Assembly (NCBI GenBank): GCA_021159365.1
Contig: JAGGRY010000049.1
Location: forward strand, 1-47,465
DNA length: 47,465 nt
Direction: 5' to 3'
DNA from: Nitrososphaerota archaeon
GTDB taxonomy: Archaea; Thermoproteota; Nitrososphaeria_A; Caldarchaeales; Wolframiiraptoraceae
Both the position numbers and the translations under genes were made by a program. The notes below the pieces were generated by a model. The model saw nothing but the letters and a program-made list of their open reading frames with translations. It was not told where the DNA came from and made no database searches. This document shows positions 32,651 through 41,735 of the stretch, one piece after another. Within the stretch, counting starts at the first letter, position 1, and each line of letters starts with the position of its first letter.

Positions 32651-35005
32651 CTAAAACAGCTTCCTAACGGTCTCCAATATGTCCTCCTCATTTGGAAGGA
32701 ATTCTCTCTCAAGCACAGCTGAAGATGGCGGAGTGCAATACGGCGCAGTAACTCTCAGGATTGGGGCATCGAGATAATCTAATGCTTTCTCCTGTATTTG
32801 GGCAGCTATCTCCGCTCCTAAGCTCATGAAGGAGATGGCTTGATGAACTACTACGGCTCTATGAGTTTTTCGAACAGATTCCAATACAGTCTCCATGTCG
32901 AGTGGATATAATGTCCTCAAATCTATCACCTCCGCCTCAATTCCTTCCTTCGCGAGCTTCTCAGCCGCGCTCAAAGAGTCGTAGACCAGATATGACCAAG
33001 TGATTATCGTGACTGCATTATCATAATTTGCCGCCTTCCTAACCACAGCGGCCTTTCCAAGCGGGACTATGTACTCTTCTTTTGGAACTTTCCTCTTGGT
33101 GAGCTTTGAATAGACTGGATCTCGATGGAAGTTTTGATGCTCTATGAAGACTATGGGATTCTTATCTCTTAAAGATGCCATAAACATCCCCTTAACGTCA
33201 TATGCATTCGATGGATAGACCACCTTCAATCCTGGGAAGTGTAGAAGAAGTGATTCGAGACTCTGAGAGTGCTGCCCTGCATATCCTCTACCTCCACCTA
33301 TCGTGGTCCTAACTATTAATGGAACTGATACCTGTCCACCTGTCATGTAACACCATTTAGCCGCGTGATTTCCAAGCTGATCTAAAGCTTGGGTTATGAA
33401 GTCGATATACATGATCTCTACTACCGGCTTAAGTCCCCTTAAAGCTGCTCCAAGTCCAGCTCCAACTATCGCCGCCTCAGAGATCGCTGTATTGAATATT
33501 CTCTCTCTTCCAAACATCTCTAGAAGTCCTTCAGTCGCTCCGAATGCCCCACCATAATCCGCTATGTCCTCACCCCAAAAAACTATTCTCTTATCATTTT
33601 TCATAGCTTGATAGAATGCTTCAAGTAAGGCTTCCCTATACGTGATCTCAACATTTGGATCTCGATTGACGAATTCAGGCTCTTTAAGGACTGGAGCATT
33701 TCTAAATTCTTCTGGAACCTCTTCTTCGACTTCCTCGCTGAAAGTGTATGCGCAGACCTCTTTGGGATCTGGATCCGGCGCCTCAGCCGCTGCTTTTGCT
33801 ACCTCCTCGTTTCTCAGCCTAGCTTCCTTCACAAGTCTATCTAATTCCTCTTTAGTTAGGATCCCTTCTTTAAGAAGTCTTTCCGAATAGACTTTTATTG
33901 GATCCCATCTCATCCAAGCCTCAACTTCTTCTTTGGTACGATAATATTCTCTATCGCTTAGGGAGTGGCCCTTAAACCTATAGCCCACGAACTCTAGGAG
34001 GATTGGACCTTCTCCCTTCCTCGCGAGTTCCACGGCTCTAAGTGTTGCGTCTCTAACGGCTAAGACATCCATTCCGTTCACTATTTCCGCATGCATTCCG
34101 ATCTTGTTATATGCGAATCCCCTCTCAGCAAGGTAATCTATTCCCGTGACCTCGCCCTTCTGTTGACCCGACATGCCATATTGATTATTCACTATTATGA
34201 AGATTGTTGGAATACCGTATCTCCTACCCATTAAGCCGTTTGTGAACTGGGCCATGCAGGCCATGTTTAGAGCTTCTTGAACTACGCCATTATTGTATGC
34301 TCCATCTCCTGCGAAACATAGAGTAACTCTATCGTCACCCAAGTATCTGGAGGCTATACCTGATCCCACGGCCATCGCTACACATCCGCCGACAATAGCG
34401 GTCGCTCCAAGATGATTGAGATCGAAGCACGCTATATGCATAGATCCACCTCTGCCTCTACAATATCCATCCTCCTTTCCAAATAGCTCCGCGATAATCT
34501 TGAAGAGATGTACTCTTAACGCCGCTTCAAATAAAGCATCCCTATCTTCTTTCTCAACTTTAAGCTTGAGATAATTCATGATCCTCTCATTCCTCTTCAA
34601 ATAATTCACAAGCTGCTCTTCAGTCATCTCCCTTAAGGCAAAGTATCCCTTAGCAACTACATCCCCATGGCCTCGATGATGACTTGTTATGTAATCATTC
34701 AAGGTAATCGCTGAAATCGCTCCAGTAGACATTGCCTCCTGGCCTATTGAGAGATGAGTTGGCCCCCTATACAGGAATCTAAGCGATCCATATTTCCCCT
34801 TATGAACTCTGAGTTCAACGAGCATATCTTCAACATTTCTTATCATGAGCATGCATTTCAACAAATCTATCGCAAGGTCTTTTGTGAGCCTCCCCGCCTC
34901 TATCTCCCCTCTTATAGTCCCTTCATATCTAAACTTCGGTATCTCTCCGCCAACTCTTATAACTCCGCGCTCAAATTCTGGCATAACATTTATTTCTTTC
35001 ACCAT
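32651..35005 (-). CDS. 2-oxoacid dehydrogenase E1, alpha and beta subunits fused
   Basis: 784 residues that combine E1 alpha (about 1-440) and E1 beta (about 450-784) through an acidic linker ('EEVEEEVPEEFRNAP'). The thiamine-diphosphate motif GDG (233-235)...NN (273-274) is intact in alpha. 'HRGHGD' and 'GRGGSMH' are also in alpha but are separated by an extra helical segment of roughly 45 residues (about 122-170). Beta contains 'GEDIADYGGAFGATEGL', 'ISEAAIVGAGLGAALRGLKPV' and 'VYPSNAYDVKGM'. It decarboxylates a 2-oxoacid and acylates E2. Separate subunits are usual in archaea and Gram-positives. ATG 35005 is preceded by GAGGT-like purines. Confidence 0.92.
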   Translation of the reverse strand: MVKEINVMPEFERGVIRVGGEIPKFRYEGTIRGEIEAGRLTKDLAIDLLKCMLMIRNVEDMLVELRVHKGKYGSLRFLYRGPTHLSIGQEAMSTGAISAITLNDYITSHHRGHGDVVAKGYFALREMTEEQLVNYLKRNERIMNYLKLKVEKEDRDALFEAALRVHLFKIIAELFGKEDGYCRGRGGSMHIACFDLNHLGATAIVGGCVAMAVGSGIASRYLGDDRVTLCFAGDGAYNNGVVQEALNMACMAQFTNGLMGRRYGIPTIFIIVNNQYGMSGQQKGEVTGIDYLAERGFAYNKIGMHAEIVNGMDVLAVRDATLRAVELARKGEGPILLEFVGYRFKGHSLSDREYYRTKEEVEAWMRWDPIKVYSERLLKEGILTKEELDRLVKEARLRNEEVAKAAAEAPDPDPKEVCAYTFSEEVEEEVPEEFRNAPVLKEPEFVNRDPNVEITYREALLEAFYQAMKNDKRIVFWGEDIADYGGAFGATEGLLEMFGRERIFNTAISEAAIVGAGLGAALRGLKPVVEIMYIDFITQALDQLGNHAAKWCYMTGGQVSVPLIVRTTIGGGRGYAGQHSQSLESLLLHFPGLKVVYPSNAYDVKGMFMASLRDKNPIVFIEHQNFHRDPVYSKLTKRKVPKEEYIVPLGKAAVVRKAANYDNAVTIITWSYLVYDSLSAAEKLAKEGIEAEVIDLRTLYPLDMETVLESVRKTHRAVVVHQAISFMSLGAEIAAQIQEKALDYLDAPILRVTAPYCTPPSSAVLEREFLPNEEDILETVRKLF

Positions 35006-35065
35006 TTGAGGTCACCTCGTTAAGTTTCCATCGTCTCCCTTAATATACCTAGTATTAATGTTTTC

Positions 35066-35095
35066 TCAATAAAAAAATTCAAATTGAAAAAAATC
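35066..35095. promoter_or_regulatory. A/T-rich palindrome between E1/E2 operon and lplA
   Basis: The perfect inverted repeat TTCAA-A-TTGAA (35078-35088) is flanked by A runs on both sides in the 141-bp divergent gap. It is placed where one regulator could control both the lipoyl-dependent dehydrogenase genes and the lipoate ligase gene. TAATATA and AATAAAAAAA nearby can serve as TATA boxes. The operator role is inferred only from symmetry and position. Confidence 0.3.
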
Positions 35096-35146
35096 CATCA
35101 AAATGTTTAACAAGACTTAGACTTTTTTGAAAGATCAGGTGAATCC

Positions 35147-35914
35147 TTGGAAGAGTGGAGATTTCTTGAACTCGAATTTCCAAGCGATCCTGCCATGAAC
35201 TTGGCGGTCGATGAAGCGATCCTAAACTCTGTATTGGAAGGACGTGTTTTGCCAACTCTCAGATTTTGGAGGAATGATAGATCGGTTATAGTTGGAAGGT
35301 TTCAGAGAATATGTGATGAAGTGGATTTGAATTTATGCGCGAAGGAGGGAATAAGCGTTGTTAGAAGAATGAGCGGAGGGGGAACGGTATATCAAGACTT
35401 GGGAAATCTAAACTACACCATAGTCTTAACCGATGAACATAAGCTGATTAAAGGGCTGGGAATAACCGAATCTTATAAAGTTCTCTGCTCATGGCTTCAA
35501 AGGGCGCTTAAGTTCATGGGTTTAAACCCTGAGTTTAAACCTCCCGGCAACGTCCTGATCAATGGCAAGAAGGTCTCAGGCTCAGCTCAACTGAGAAGAA
35601 GAGGGGGAGTTCTCCATCATGGAACACTTTTAGTGAACGCCGATCTAAATTTGATGAAAAAAGTTCTTAAAGCGTGGAGAGATGATTATAAAGGTGGAGT
35701 GATTGCCAGCATTAACATGCCCGTTACAAATCTTATGAATGAACTCGAGGTTGAGATGGATCTTAACGAGTTGAAAGAGGTTTTGAAATGGAGTTTTGAA
35801 GAGACGTTCTCGGTGAAGCTTATAGATGGAAAGCCCACGAGTTCTGAGAAGTTTATCGCGGAGAAGCTATATAAAGAGAGATATTCAAGGGATTCGTGGA
35901 ACTTTTCTAGATAA
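35147..35914 (+). CDS. lplA: Lipoate-protein ligase A, N-terminal (catalytic) type
   Basis: It activates lipoate with ATP and attaches it to lipoyl domains, most likely K46 of the E2 encoded next door. 255 residues contain 'RRMSGGGTVYQDLGNLNYT' (lipoate/ATP loop), the catalytic lysine in 'INGKKVSGSAQLRRRGGVLHHGTLL', and 'NADLNLMKKVLK'. The C-terminal accessory domain of E. coli LplA is absent. In archaea such short LplA proteins need a separate LplB, which is not visible here. TTG 35147 is the start, with AGGTGA 5 nt upstream. Confidence 0.88.
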   Translation: MEEWRFLELEFPSDPAMNLAVDEAILNSVLEGRVLPTLRFWRNDRSVIVGRFQRICDEVDLNLCAKEGISVVRRMSGGGTVYQDLGNLNYTIVLTDEHKLIKGLGITESYKVLCSWLQRALKFMGLNPEFKPPGNVLINGKKVSGSAQLRRRGGVLHHGTLLVNADLNLMKKVLKAWRDDYKGGVIASINMPVTNLMNELEVEMDLNELKEVLKWSFEETFSVKLIDGKPTSSEKFIAEKLYKERYSRDSWNFSR

Positions 35915-35964
35915 TGATTCTCATCTGAGACATTGAAGTGAAAAATAGAGGGAATCGCAATGAG

Positions 35965-37389
35965 TTATCTTCTTAATTTCCATCTCGTTTGATAACCAAT
36001 ATCTTCCAAGATTATGCCTATCTCTCTAAGCCTATCTCTTATCTGGTCGGCGAGTTCAAACTCACCCTTAATTCTAAGCTTGCCTCTAACATCTATCAAG
36101 ATCTCTAAGACGCTTTCCAATAGGCCTGCTTCAATTGTGGGCTTCTTTTCCAAGATCCCGAAGATCTTGCTTATCCTCTCAATCTCAGATAACAGCTTGA
36201 ACTTCAATAAAGCGTATAGCCTTTCCTGAGAGTCCAAGATCTTATTTATGGTCGAAGCTAGCTTGAAGAGTTCTGCCACCGCTCTCGGAGTGTCGAGATC
36301 ATCGTCGAGATAACTGTAAAAGTTCTTCTTGAAGTTCTCATAGTAGTCCTCAAGCTTTTTCTCTTCTTCACTTAATTCCTCATCAGCCTCGACCTCTCTT
36401 AACCTCTCAACCATATTGTATAATGAGTTTAGAGAGGAATTGCTGCTCTCAAGCGAACTCCATTTAAAGTCTATTGGACTCCTATAATGGGAGAAGAGGA
36501 ACATCAATCTAAGAGCTTCTGGGTCATGCTTCTTGACTATATCCCTGATTAGGATGTAGTTTCCCAAGCTTTTAGACATCTTCTCCCCGCCAACTGTGAG
36601 CAATCCTGTATGACACCAATATCTGACAAACGGCTTCTTCCCAGTAGCAGCCTCCGCTTGAGCTATCTCAGCTTCATGATGTGGAAACGTCAGCTCTATT
36701 GCTCCTCCATGGATGTCTATTTGCGGGCCGAAGTGTGTTAAGATGATCGCGGTGTCCTCGATATGCCATCCAGGTCTTCCATAACCCCATGGTGAATCCC
36801 AGCCTATTTCATCTTTATCACGCTTCTTCCAAAGCGCAAAATCCGCGGGATTTTTCTTCGTCGGATCAGGTTCGATCCTATGAACTAAGAGTTCTTCAGG
36901 TCTCTTATGGGAGAGCTTTCCATAATCTTTGAATCGGCTTGTGTCAAAATATACTCCTGTCTCGGTCTCGTATGCGAACCCCTTATCTATTAAGACTTTA
37001 ATCAAATCCACAATCTCATCGATATACTCTGAAGCCCTAGCATAGAGATTCACGCTCTGGATTCCCAAGGCATCCATATCTTCCATAAAATATCTCTCAT
37101 ATTCCCGGGCGAGTTCTATCGGATTTACTCCCCGTTCTCCTGCACGTCTAATGATCTTATCATCCACATCTGTTATATTCATCAGGTAGAAGACCGAGTA
37201 GCCCCTCTCTCTCAAATATCTCGCGATAACGTCATATGCTATATAGGTTCTAGCATGACCTATGTGAGAGTAATCGTAGACGGTGGGGCCGCATACATAC
37301 ATGTACACCCTATTTCCCTTGAGAGGCTTAAACTCCTCGATTCTCCTAGTCATTGTGTTGTAGATTCTCAGCACCTCGCGGACCTCCAA
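35965..37389 (-). CDS. cysS: Cysteinyl-tRNA synthetase
   Basis: A class I synthetase of 474 residues. It has 'YVCGPTVYDYSHIGHARTYIAY' segments (HIGH at about 38-41, with C31 as zinc ligand), 'GWHIEDTAI' where bacterial enzymes have GWHIEC, 'DIHGGAIELTFPHHEAEIAQ', and 'KMSKSLGN' as the KMSKS loop. The D in place of the second zinc cysteine (HIED) occurs in archaeal-type enzymes to my knowledge, so a modified metal site is expected rather than loss of function. A helical anticodon-binding C terminus follows. It lies 87 bp from the divergent small membrane protein gene. Confidence 0.94.
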   Translation of the reverse strand: MEVREVLRIYNTMTRRIEEFKPLKGNRVYMYVCGPTVYDYSHIGHARTYIAYDVIARYLRERGYSVFYLMNITDVDDKIIRRAGERGVNPIELAREYERYFMEDMDALGIQSVNLYARASEYIDEIVDLIKVLIDKGFAYETETGVYFDTSRFKDYGKLSHKRPEELLVHRIEPDPTKKNPADFALWKKRDKDEIGWDSPWGYGRPGWHIEDTAIILTHFGPQIDIHGGAIELTFPHHEAEIAQAEAATGKKPFVRYWCHTGLLTVGGEKMSKSLGNYILIRDIVKKHDPEALRLMFLFSHYRSPIDFKWSSLESSNSSLNSLYNMVERLREVEADEELSEEEKKLEDYYENFKKNFYSYLDDDLDTPRAVAELFKLASTINKILDSQERLYALLKFKLLSEIERISKIFGILEKKPTIEAGLLESVLEILIDVRGKLRIKGEFELADQIRDRLREIGIILEDIGYQTRWKLRR

Positions 37390-37476
37390 AATAGGAGTGA
37401 TCGCTTAGAATAAAACTTTAAAATGTCGTTGACCATAGGCTTTAATCCGAGATAAGGTCTTAGAGGAAGTCGGTGT

Positions 37477-37761
37477 ATGGATTTGAGGCTTGAGGATAAG
37501 TTGTATTGGAGCAGATTTCTCGGCGGAATAATAATGGGGTTTCTAACGGAATTTTTTAAGCTCTACAAACCCACGATACTTCTGGGAATCTTGGTGGCCG
37601 CGCTCGCATACATAATCTCCGCAATAATCCTGAGAGCGATCATGCCATTGAATGTGAGAGAGAAATTGGGAAGGAAGCTGTATATCTCTGGGGCTGGCAC
37701 ATATGCGGTAATGTGGTTGATAACGTTAATTCTTTGTTTTAACCTTTTTGAAGCCACTTAG
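37477..37761 (+). CDS. Small two- to three-helix membrane protein
   Basis: 94 residues with helices at about 30-53 and 70-90 and a basic cytosolic loop 'NVREKLGRKLY'. 'LYISGAGTYAVMWLI' is a distinctive, probably conserved, part. Its family is not certain. It is divergent from cysS and ends 1 bp before the convergent 125-residue gene. Confidence 0.5.
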   Translation: MDLRLEDKLYWSRFLGGIIMGFLTEFFKLYKPTILLGILVAALAYIISAIILRAIMPLNVREKLGRKLYISGAGTYAVMWLITLILCFNLFEAT

Positions 37762-37762
37762 C

Positions 37763-38140
37763 CTAAGTTTTCTTAAATTTATGCGGAGTTGGAAGCTTAT
37801 CGAGCATCTTTATGAAATCAATCCATGCTTGAATAAAATCTGATGGCGGATCATAGAGATCTCTTAACAGCTCCTTAAATGATCTCTCGATGGATCTCTT
37901 ACTTTCCCCATTCAGAAATTTCTCCCAAACCTTGAAGACATATGAATTCTTATCATCGCTCACATAAGAATAATAGATTCCATATAGCGCCTTATAGTAT
38001 CCATCATCCTCCGATAACTTATACCTCTTCCTCATATGCTCCAAAGCCTTCTCCGCCCTACTGATCTTTCCGGAGAAGAGGAGGGTGAAGAATTTTTTGA
38101 TCATCCGCTTCGTCGGCGTATTCCCTTCTCTTCTCATCAC
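37763..38140 (-). CDS. Hypothetical protein, 125 residues, helical
   Basis: Basic and aromatic-rich, apparently all-helical ('RAEKALEHMRKRYKLSEDDGYYKALYGIYYSYV'). The spacing of Ala/Leu/Tyr resembles short helical-hairpin (TPR-like) repeats, but that is a weak impression. There are no transmembrane helices. It marks the end of the dense gene block; to its right is a 733-bp gap. Confidence 0.5.
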   Translation of the reverse strand: MMRREGNTPTKRMIKKFFTLLFSGKISRAEKALEHMRKRYKLSEDDGYYKALYGIYYSYVSDDKNSYVFKVWEKFLNGESKRSIERSFKELLRDLYDPPSDFIQAWIDFIKMLDKLPTPHKFKKT

Positions 38141-38873
38141 TCATTCTGTGTGGGAGCCTCCTAAATTATATTCCGCACATTCTCTACCTTTAGTAGCCCG
38201 GCCTTCCTTGGGATCTCATCGCCCGCCTTGGCATTTTGAAAGACTCCTCGACCGGAGCCCCATCTTAAAGTTGCGACCGGCTTCGTTGCCGGGATAGGTC
38301 TTCGAGGTCTTACCCGTCGAGCTTTATGCGGCGGGGTTATGGCGATAGGTTTGATCCTCAGGAGCCATGAGAACTACATATCCCACGATCCGGATGGGGA
38401 AGCAGTATGTAGCACTTAGGCTTGCGAAGATCATCGTTGATAGATTTAAAGAGCAATTCGGCGGGGACAACTTGTAAAGAAGAGCAGAAAAGTTCTAAAA
38501 TTCTATCATCTTGATATCCGCTACTATAAACATAGCATATGCGCTTTAATCTGCGCTCTCCAATCATTGTCAAGGTTTTTTCAGCAACAGAACTTGTTGA
38601 TCAGGCTTCTAAATCTCGCGGTCGCAAGTTCTTATGATTTTTTGTCGTTGAGCTCGATAAGCCATAACAGGATATTAGATTGCATTGCTCGTGGAGTTTA
38701 CGGGCCCAGCATCTTTCCATTTTAATCGTTTCCGAGAATATTCTGAATCTTGCATTGAATTGAACTATACTATACAAGCACCCTGAACTTTGTCTTTAAC
38801 CTTGTTAATATAATCGCCTATGCTCTTTAAGGCTTAACAGCATTCATTACCAGCTCTCCCAAAGATCTAGTTC
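38141..38873. other. 733-bp stretch without a convincing gene
   Basis: 38,190-38,350 is markedly GC-rich and has short hairpins (CCGGC-ttcgtt-GCCGG at 38,277-38,292; CTCC/GGAG near 38,250). It reads as no intact protein, though both strands show patches of open frame with stops. A 36-codon frame at 38,367-38,477 with AGGAG just upstream (begins MRTTYPTIRMGKQYVALRLA) is too short to call. The rest to 38,873 is AT-rich with nothing recognisable. It may hold a decayed mobile element or gene, or a structured RNA. Confidence 0.4.
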
Positions 38874-39800
38874 TCACTTACATTTCAATTCTTCTAAGAT
38901 TCCTCGGAGGAACTTGGATGTCTCTTTAGCTCCTTTTTCTAAATCTAGCATCGGATCTTCGTGTTCGAATGATAGCGTACCTCTGTAACCTATTGACAGT
39001 AGTGATTGTACAAGCTTCTTCCAGTCGATAACGCCCTTACCCGGGATCCTAAATCTCCAAGATCTTTCCTTAGATCTCCATCTTCCCGTGGCAAGAAGAC
39101 CGTTTTCTTTTAATTTCTCGTTATCAAATTCTACGTCTTTTGCATGAACATGGTATATCCTATCACCAAATCTCTCTATAATTATCATCGGGTCCATTAA
39201 CTGCCAAACATAGTGTGATGGGTCAAAATTGAGCCCTATAGTTCTTGATGGAATTTCCTTAAACATTCGAGTTACCGTTTGAGTATTATAAACGAGGTGT
39301 CCAAAATGAGCCTCAATAGCTATTTTTACGTCATGGTTTGTCGCATGATCCACTAAATAGCCCCAAACTTCCTTAAATTCTGCCCAAGCTTTTTCCAACT
39401 CGTCCATGTTTGATTCAGGATGTGGATAGAATATGTTGAATGGATGCTGCATTCCTGAGAAAGTAACTACGATTGGAACATCTAGTAAGGAAGCTGCTTC
39501 GATTGTTTTCATAAAGTTATCATTATATCTTTTCCGAAGCTCTTTATCTGGATGGAGGTGATTATAATGTGCTGCCAACGCCGTTATCTCTAAACCATAT
39601 TTTTCTGCTATTCTTCTAACTTCTCCCGCTCCCCCAGATAGCACACGATTAATATCTAAGTGACGCTTTGCAGATAACTCTACACCGTCATAACCTAGTT
39701 CGATAATGTATGCAGCCATCTTCTCGGACCAAGTCCACTTTTTAGCCTCTTCAGGAGGTAGTTTATATGAAAAGACGTTCGTAAGTAAACTGATTCTCAT
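38874..39800 (-). CDS. Sugar phosphate isomerase/epimerase-like TIM barrel (AP endonuclease 2 fold)
   Basis: 308 residues. 'IELGYDGVELSAKRH', 'EITALAAHYNHLHPD', 'KIAIEAHFGHLVY', 'IGLNFDPSHYVWQ', 'IYHVHAKDVEF' and 'GTLSFEHEDPML' are successive metal-binding strands of the xylose-isomerase-like family that includes IolE, IolI and hexulose epimerases. It likely isomerises or epimerises a sugar or inositol derivative. Its location in the sugar-transport cassette supports a catabolic role. AT-rich promoter elements lie upstream (about 39,835-39,900), so it may have its own promoter. Confidence 0.82.
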   Translation of the reverse strand: MRISLLTNVFSYKLPPEEAKKWTWSEKMAAYIIELGYDGVELSAKRHLDINRVLSGGAGEVRRIAEKYGLEITALAAHYNHLHPDKELRKRYNDNFMKTIEAASLLDVPIVVTFSGMQHPFNIFYPHPESNMDELEKAWAEFKEVWGYLVDHATNHDVKIAIEAHFGHLVYNTQTVTRMFKEIPSRTIGLNFDPSHYVWQLMDPMIIIERFGDRIYHVHAKDVEFDNEKLKENGLLATGRWRSKERSWRFRIPGKGVIDWKKLVQSLLSIGYRGTLSFEHEDPMLDLEKGAKETSKFLRGILEELKCK

Positions 39801-39911
39801 CTCTCGTTGAGGTTAAATGCTGGAAAGGAATTAATAAATTTTATTTTAAACTTGAAGGGAGTACGAGATGAATAGAAAGTTGTTCAAAACAATTATATAT
39901 AACTGTATGAT

Positions 39912-40314
39912 CTAGAGATAGACTTGTTTAATTAAAGAGAGTAGTTCACAGAGAGAGTCCACTATTAAATCTGGAGTAACACCAAGTTCTGATGTTCTGA
40001 GCCTGTGTTGGTGCTTTAACAAAATTGAACGAACACCAGCATTTCTAGCTGTTAGAACATCGAACGGGGAATCTCCTACACAGACTGCTGCAGAGGCATT
40101 TACTCTTAGTCTCTCTAAGATGTAAATTAGCATGTCTGGATAAGGCTTCCCTTTCTCAGCGTACTCTCTTCCAGCGATCACATCGAAAAAACCTCTTATA
40201 CCGAAAAAATTTAGATTTCCTCTATCCGTTTAATGGGATTTGAAGATGCTATAGCAACTTAAATCCTTCCTCTTTAAGTATGAGAGTAACTCTTTCGCGC
40301 ATTGATTCATTCAT
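39912..40314 (-). pseudogene. HAD-family phosphatase remnant (frameshifted, 5' truncated)
   Basis: The last 89 codons give 'AEKGKPYPDMLIYILERL' and 'AAVCVGDSPFDVLTARNAGV', the lysine and acidic motifs (III and IV) of HAD phosphatases such as beta-phosphoglucomutase. Upstream, after ATG 40314, other frames continue the family: 'MNESMRERVTLILKEEGFKL', then 'AIASSNPIKRIEE', then 'FFGIRGFFDVIAGREY'. At least two frame changes and stop codons (near 40,255 and 40,215) separate the pieces. The first motif, DxDGT/V with the nucleophile, is missing because the gene abuts the sugar-kinase stop codon. It is therefore not functional as read. Confidence 0.8.
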
Positions 40315-40316
40315 GA

Positions 40317-41735
40317 CTATGCCTCCATAATAAGTAGTCCGGCTGTAAATACGTCTCCAAGACCTACCGTCGCAATCGGGTTTCTGACAACTTTAGCGGG
40401 AGTATAAGTTAAAATGAAATTCCCCCCGTCGAATATACCACTCTTTTCGAAGCTCTCGGCTTCTGAATAAGAATACTTCCTAAGATACTCGGAAAGTAAT
40501 CTCCTTTGTTCAAGTCCTATAATGCTGTCCTCCAGCTTAAGAGCTTTCTCGGCAATCTCGCTAATACTACAAAATCTTCCAGTTACTGCGAGAGCGGCTG
40601 CTGTTAAACATCCAAAAATTAAACCTCTAAGTTCGTTAACAGGTTCTACACCGAATTGTTTGGAGAGTATGCTCATTGCAAAATCTTTTGTATGCAGGGT
40701 CACGCGCTTAAATTCGAATTCTTCATAAAGTTTTAGTAACATTTTAAAGAGATTAATTGCGCTTAGAGATCCCTGATATTTTTCTGCTTCCTTTAATTCA
40801 TAAGCCTCAAGTATTAATGGTAGCTCAACCTCATTCATTCCTACGGCGTCTATAACACCATTTATTCTATCGAAAACGATTCTAATGAGAGCAGGATCGT
40901 GCATGAAACCATGTTCGTAATGCACCTTGATGCTCGGATTTGCATCCTTCCAAGAGCGTATTAATGCTATTGTTCTATCCACGTGCTCAGAGGGTGTTGA
41001 GCCATCGTTATACGTCTTTTTTAATAAATGATATCCACTTGCGATAGCATAATTGGATTTTTTAGCGAGTTCTTTTGCCGCTTTTTCAAAATCATCTTTG
41101 AAAAACAGCTTAGAACATAGTTCATCGAATGTTGCTATGAGCCTTAAGGGGGCAGAAGTTTTATGATAAAAGCTCCCCACCTTTACGGTGAAGCCTGATG
41201 GAATTTCAAACGCCCAATGAATTAGATCTTTCTCTTCAGGTTTAACAGCTTCCAATGGATGTTTCAATATGATCTCCTCATCCTTTTGTATGGGGACGTA
41301 TATGTTCTTGAAATCGGCATAGATCTCTGCTTGAGCTCTCGATATACTTGGAATAGAGATGTAAATTTTTCTAACCCCGAACTTCGCAAGTTGATATGCT
41401 ATATTCCCCGCTTGTCCTCCAATTCTCATTTGACACCCTTTAAAATTCATTTTAATCCAATTATTAACTTCAGGATTTTCTAGAATCCATTCGGCCGTCT
41501 TCTCCTCATGTATCACATATAAAAGACAAGCTATCAGATCTTCAGGGGATGTTATGATGGTTGGAGGAATCTCCGTGAAACCTGCTGCCTTATCTTTATA
41601 AGTACTTTGAATTATGTTCACCAGCTCATTCTCAGTCAACTTATGAATGGCATCAATATTTACATTAAAGGCGCATATAACTCCATCTATTTCCCGTATC
41701 TTTTTCTCAACTTTACTCATAAGGTCCTTATTCAT
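40317..41735 (-). CDS. ADP-dependent sugar kinase (ADP-glucokinase/phosphofructokinase family)
   Basis: 472 residues of the ribokinase-like ADP-dependent kinase family, known from archaea and some eukaryotes. Visible marks are 'FNVNIDAIHKL' (N-x-D), 'MRIGGQAGNIAYQLAKFG' (GG-x-AGN), 'ASGYHLLK', 'VHYEHGF', 'GMNEVEL' (NxxE) and the catalytic 'TVGLGDVFTAG' (D461) close to the C terminus. Family members phosphorylate glucose, fructose-6-phosphate or both, or other sugars, using ADP; which one applies cannot be told here. It overlaps the ROK kinase gene by 8 bp, making a translationally coupled two-kinase operon. Confidence 0.85.
   Translation of the reverse strand: MNKDLMSKVEKKIREIDGVICAFNVNIDAIHKLTENELVNIIQSTYKDKAAGFTEIPPTIITSPEDLIACLLYVIHEEKTAEWILENPEVNNWIKMNFKGCQMRIGGQAGNIAYQLAKFGVRKIYISIPSISRAQAEIYADFKNIYVPIQKDEEIILKHPLEAVKPEEKDLIHWAFEIPSGFTVKVGSFYHKTSAPLRLIATFDELCSKLFFKDDFEKAAKELAKKSNYAIASGYHLLKKTYNDGSTPSEHVDRTIALIRSWKDANPSIKVHYEHGFMHDPALIRIVFDRINGVIDAVGMNEVELPLILEAYELKEAEKYQGSLSAINLFKMLLKLYEEFEFKRVTLHTKDFAMSILSKQFGVEPVNELRGLIFGCLTAAALAVTGRFCSISEIAEKALKLEDSIIGLEQRRLLSEYLRKYSYSEAESFEKSGIFDGGNFILTYTPAKVVRNPIATVGLGDVFTAGLLIMEA

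Noticed and set aside
38367-38477. 36-codon ORF with AGGAG just before the ATG
   Set aside because: The SD is only 2 nt from the ATG, the frame is very short and no relative is recognised.
38141-38873. CRISPR array or insertion sequence in the gene-free stretch
   Set aside because: No regularly spaced repeats, no terminal inverted repeats and no intact transposase are visible.
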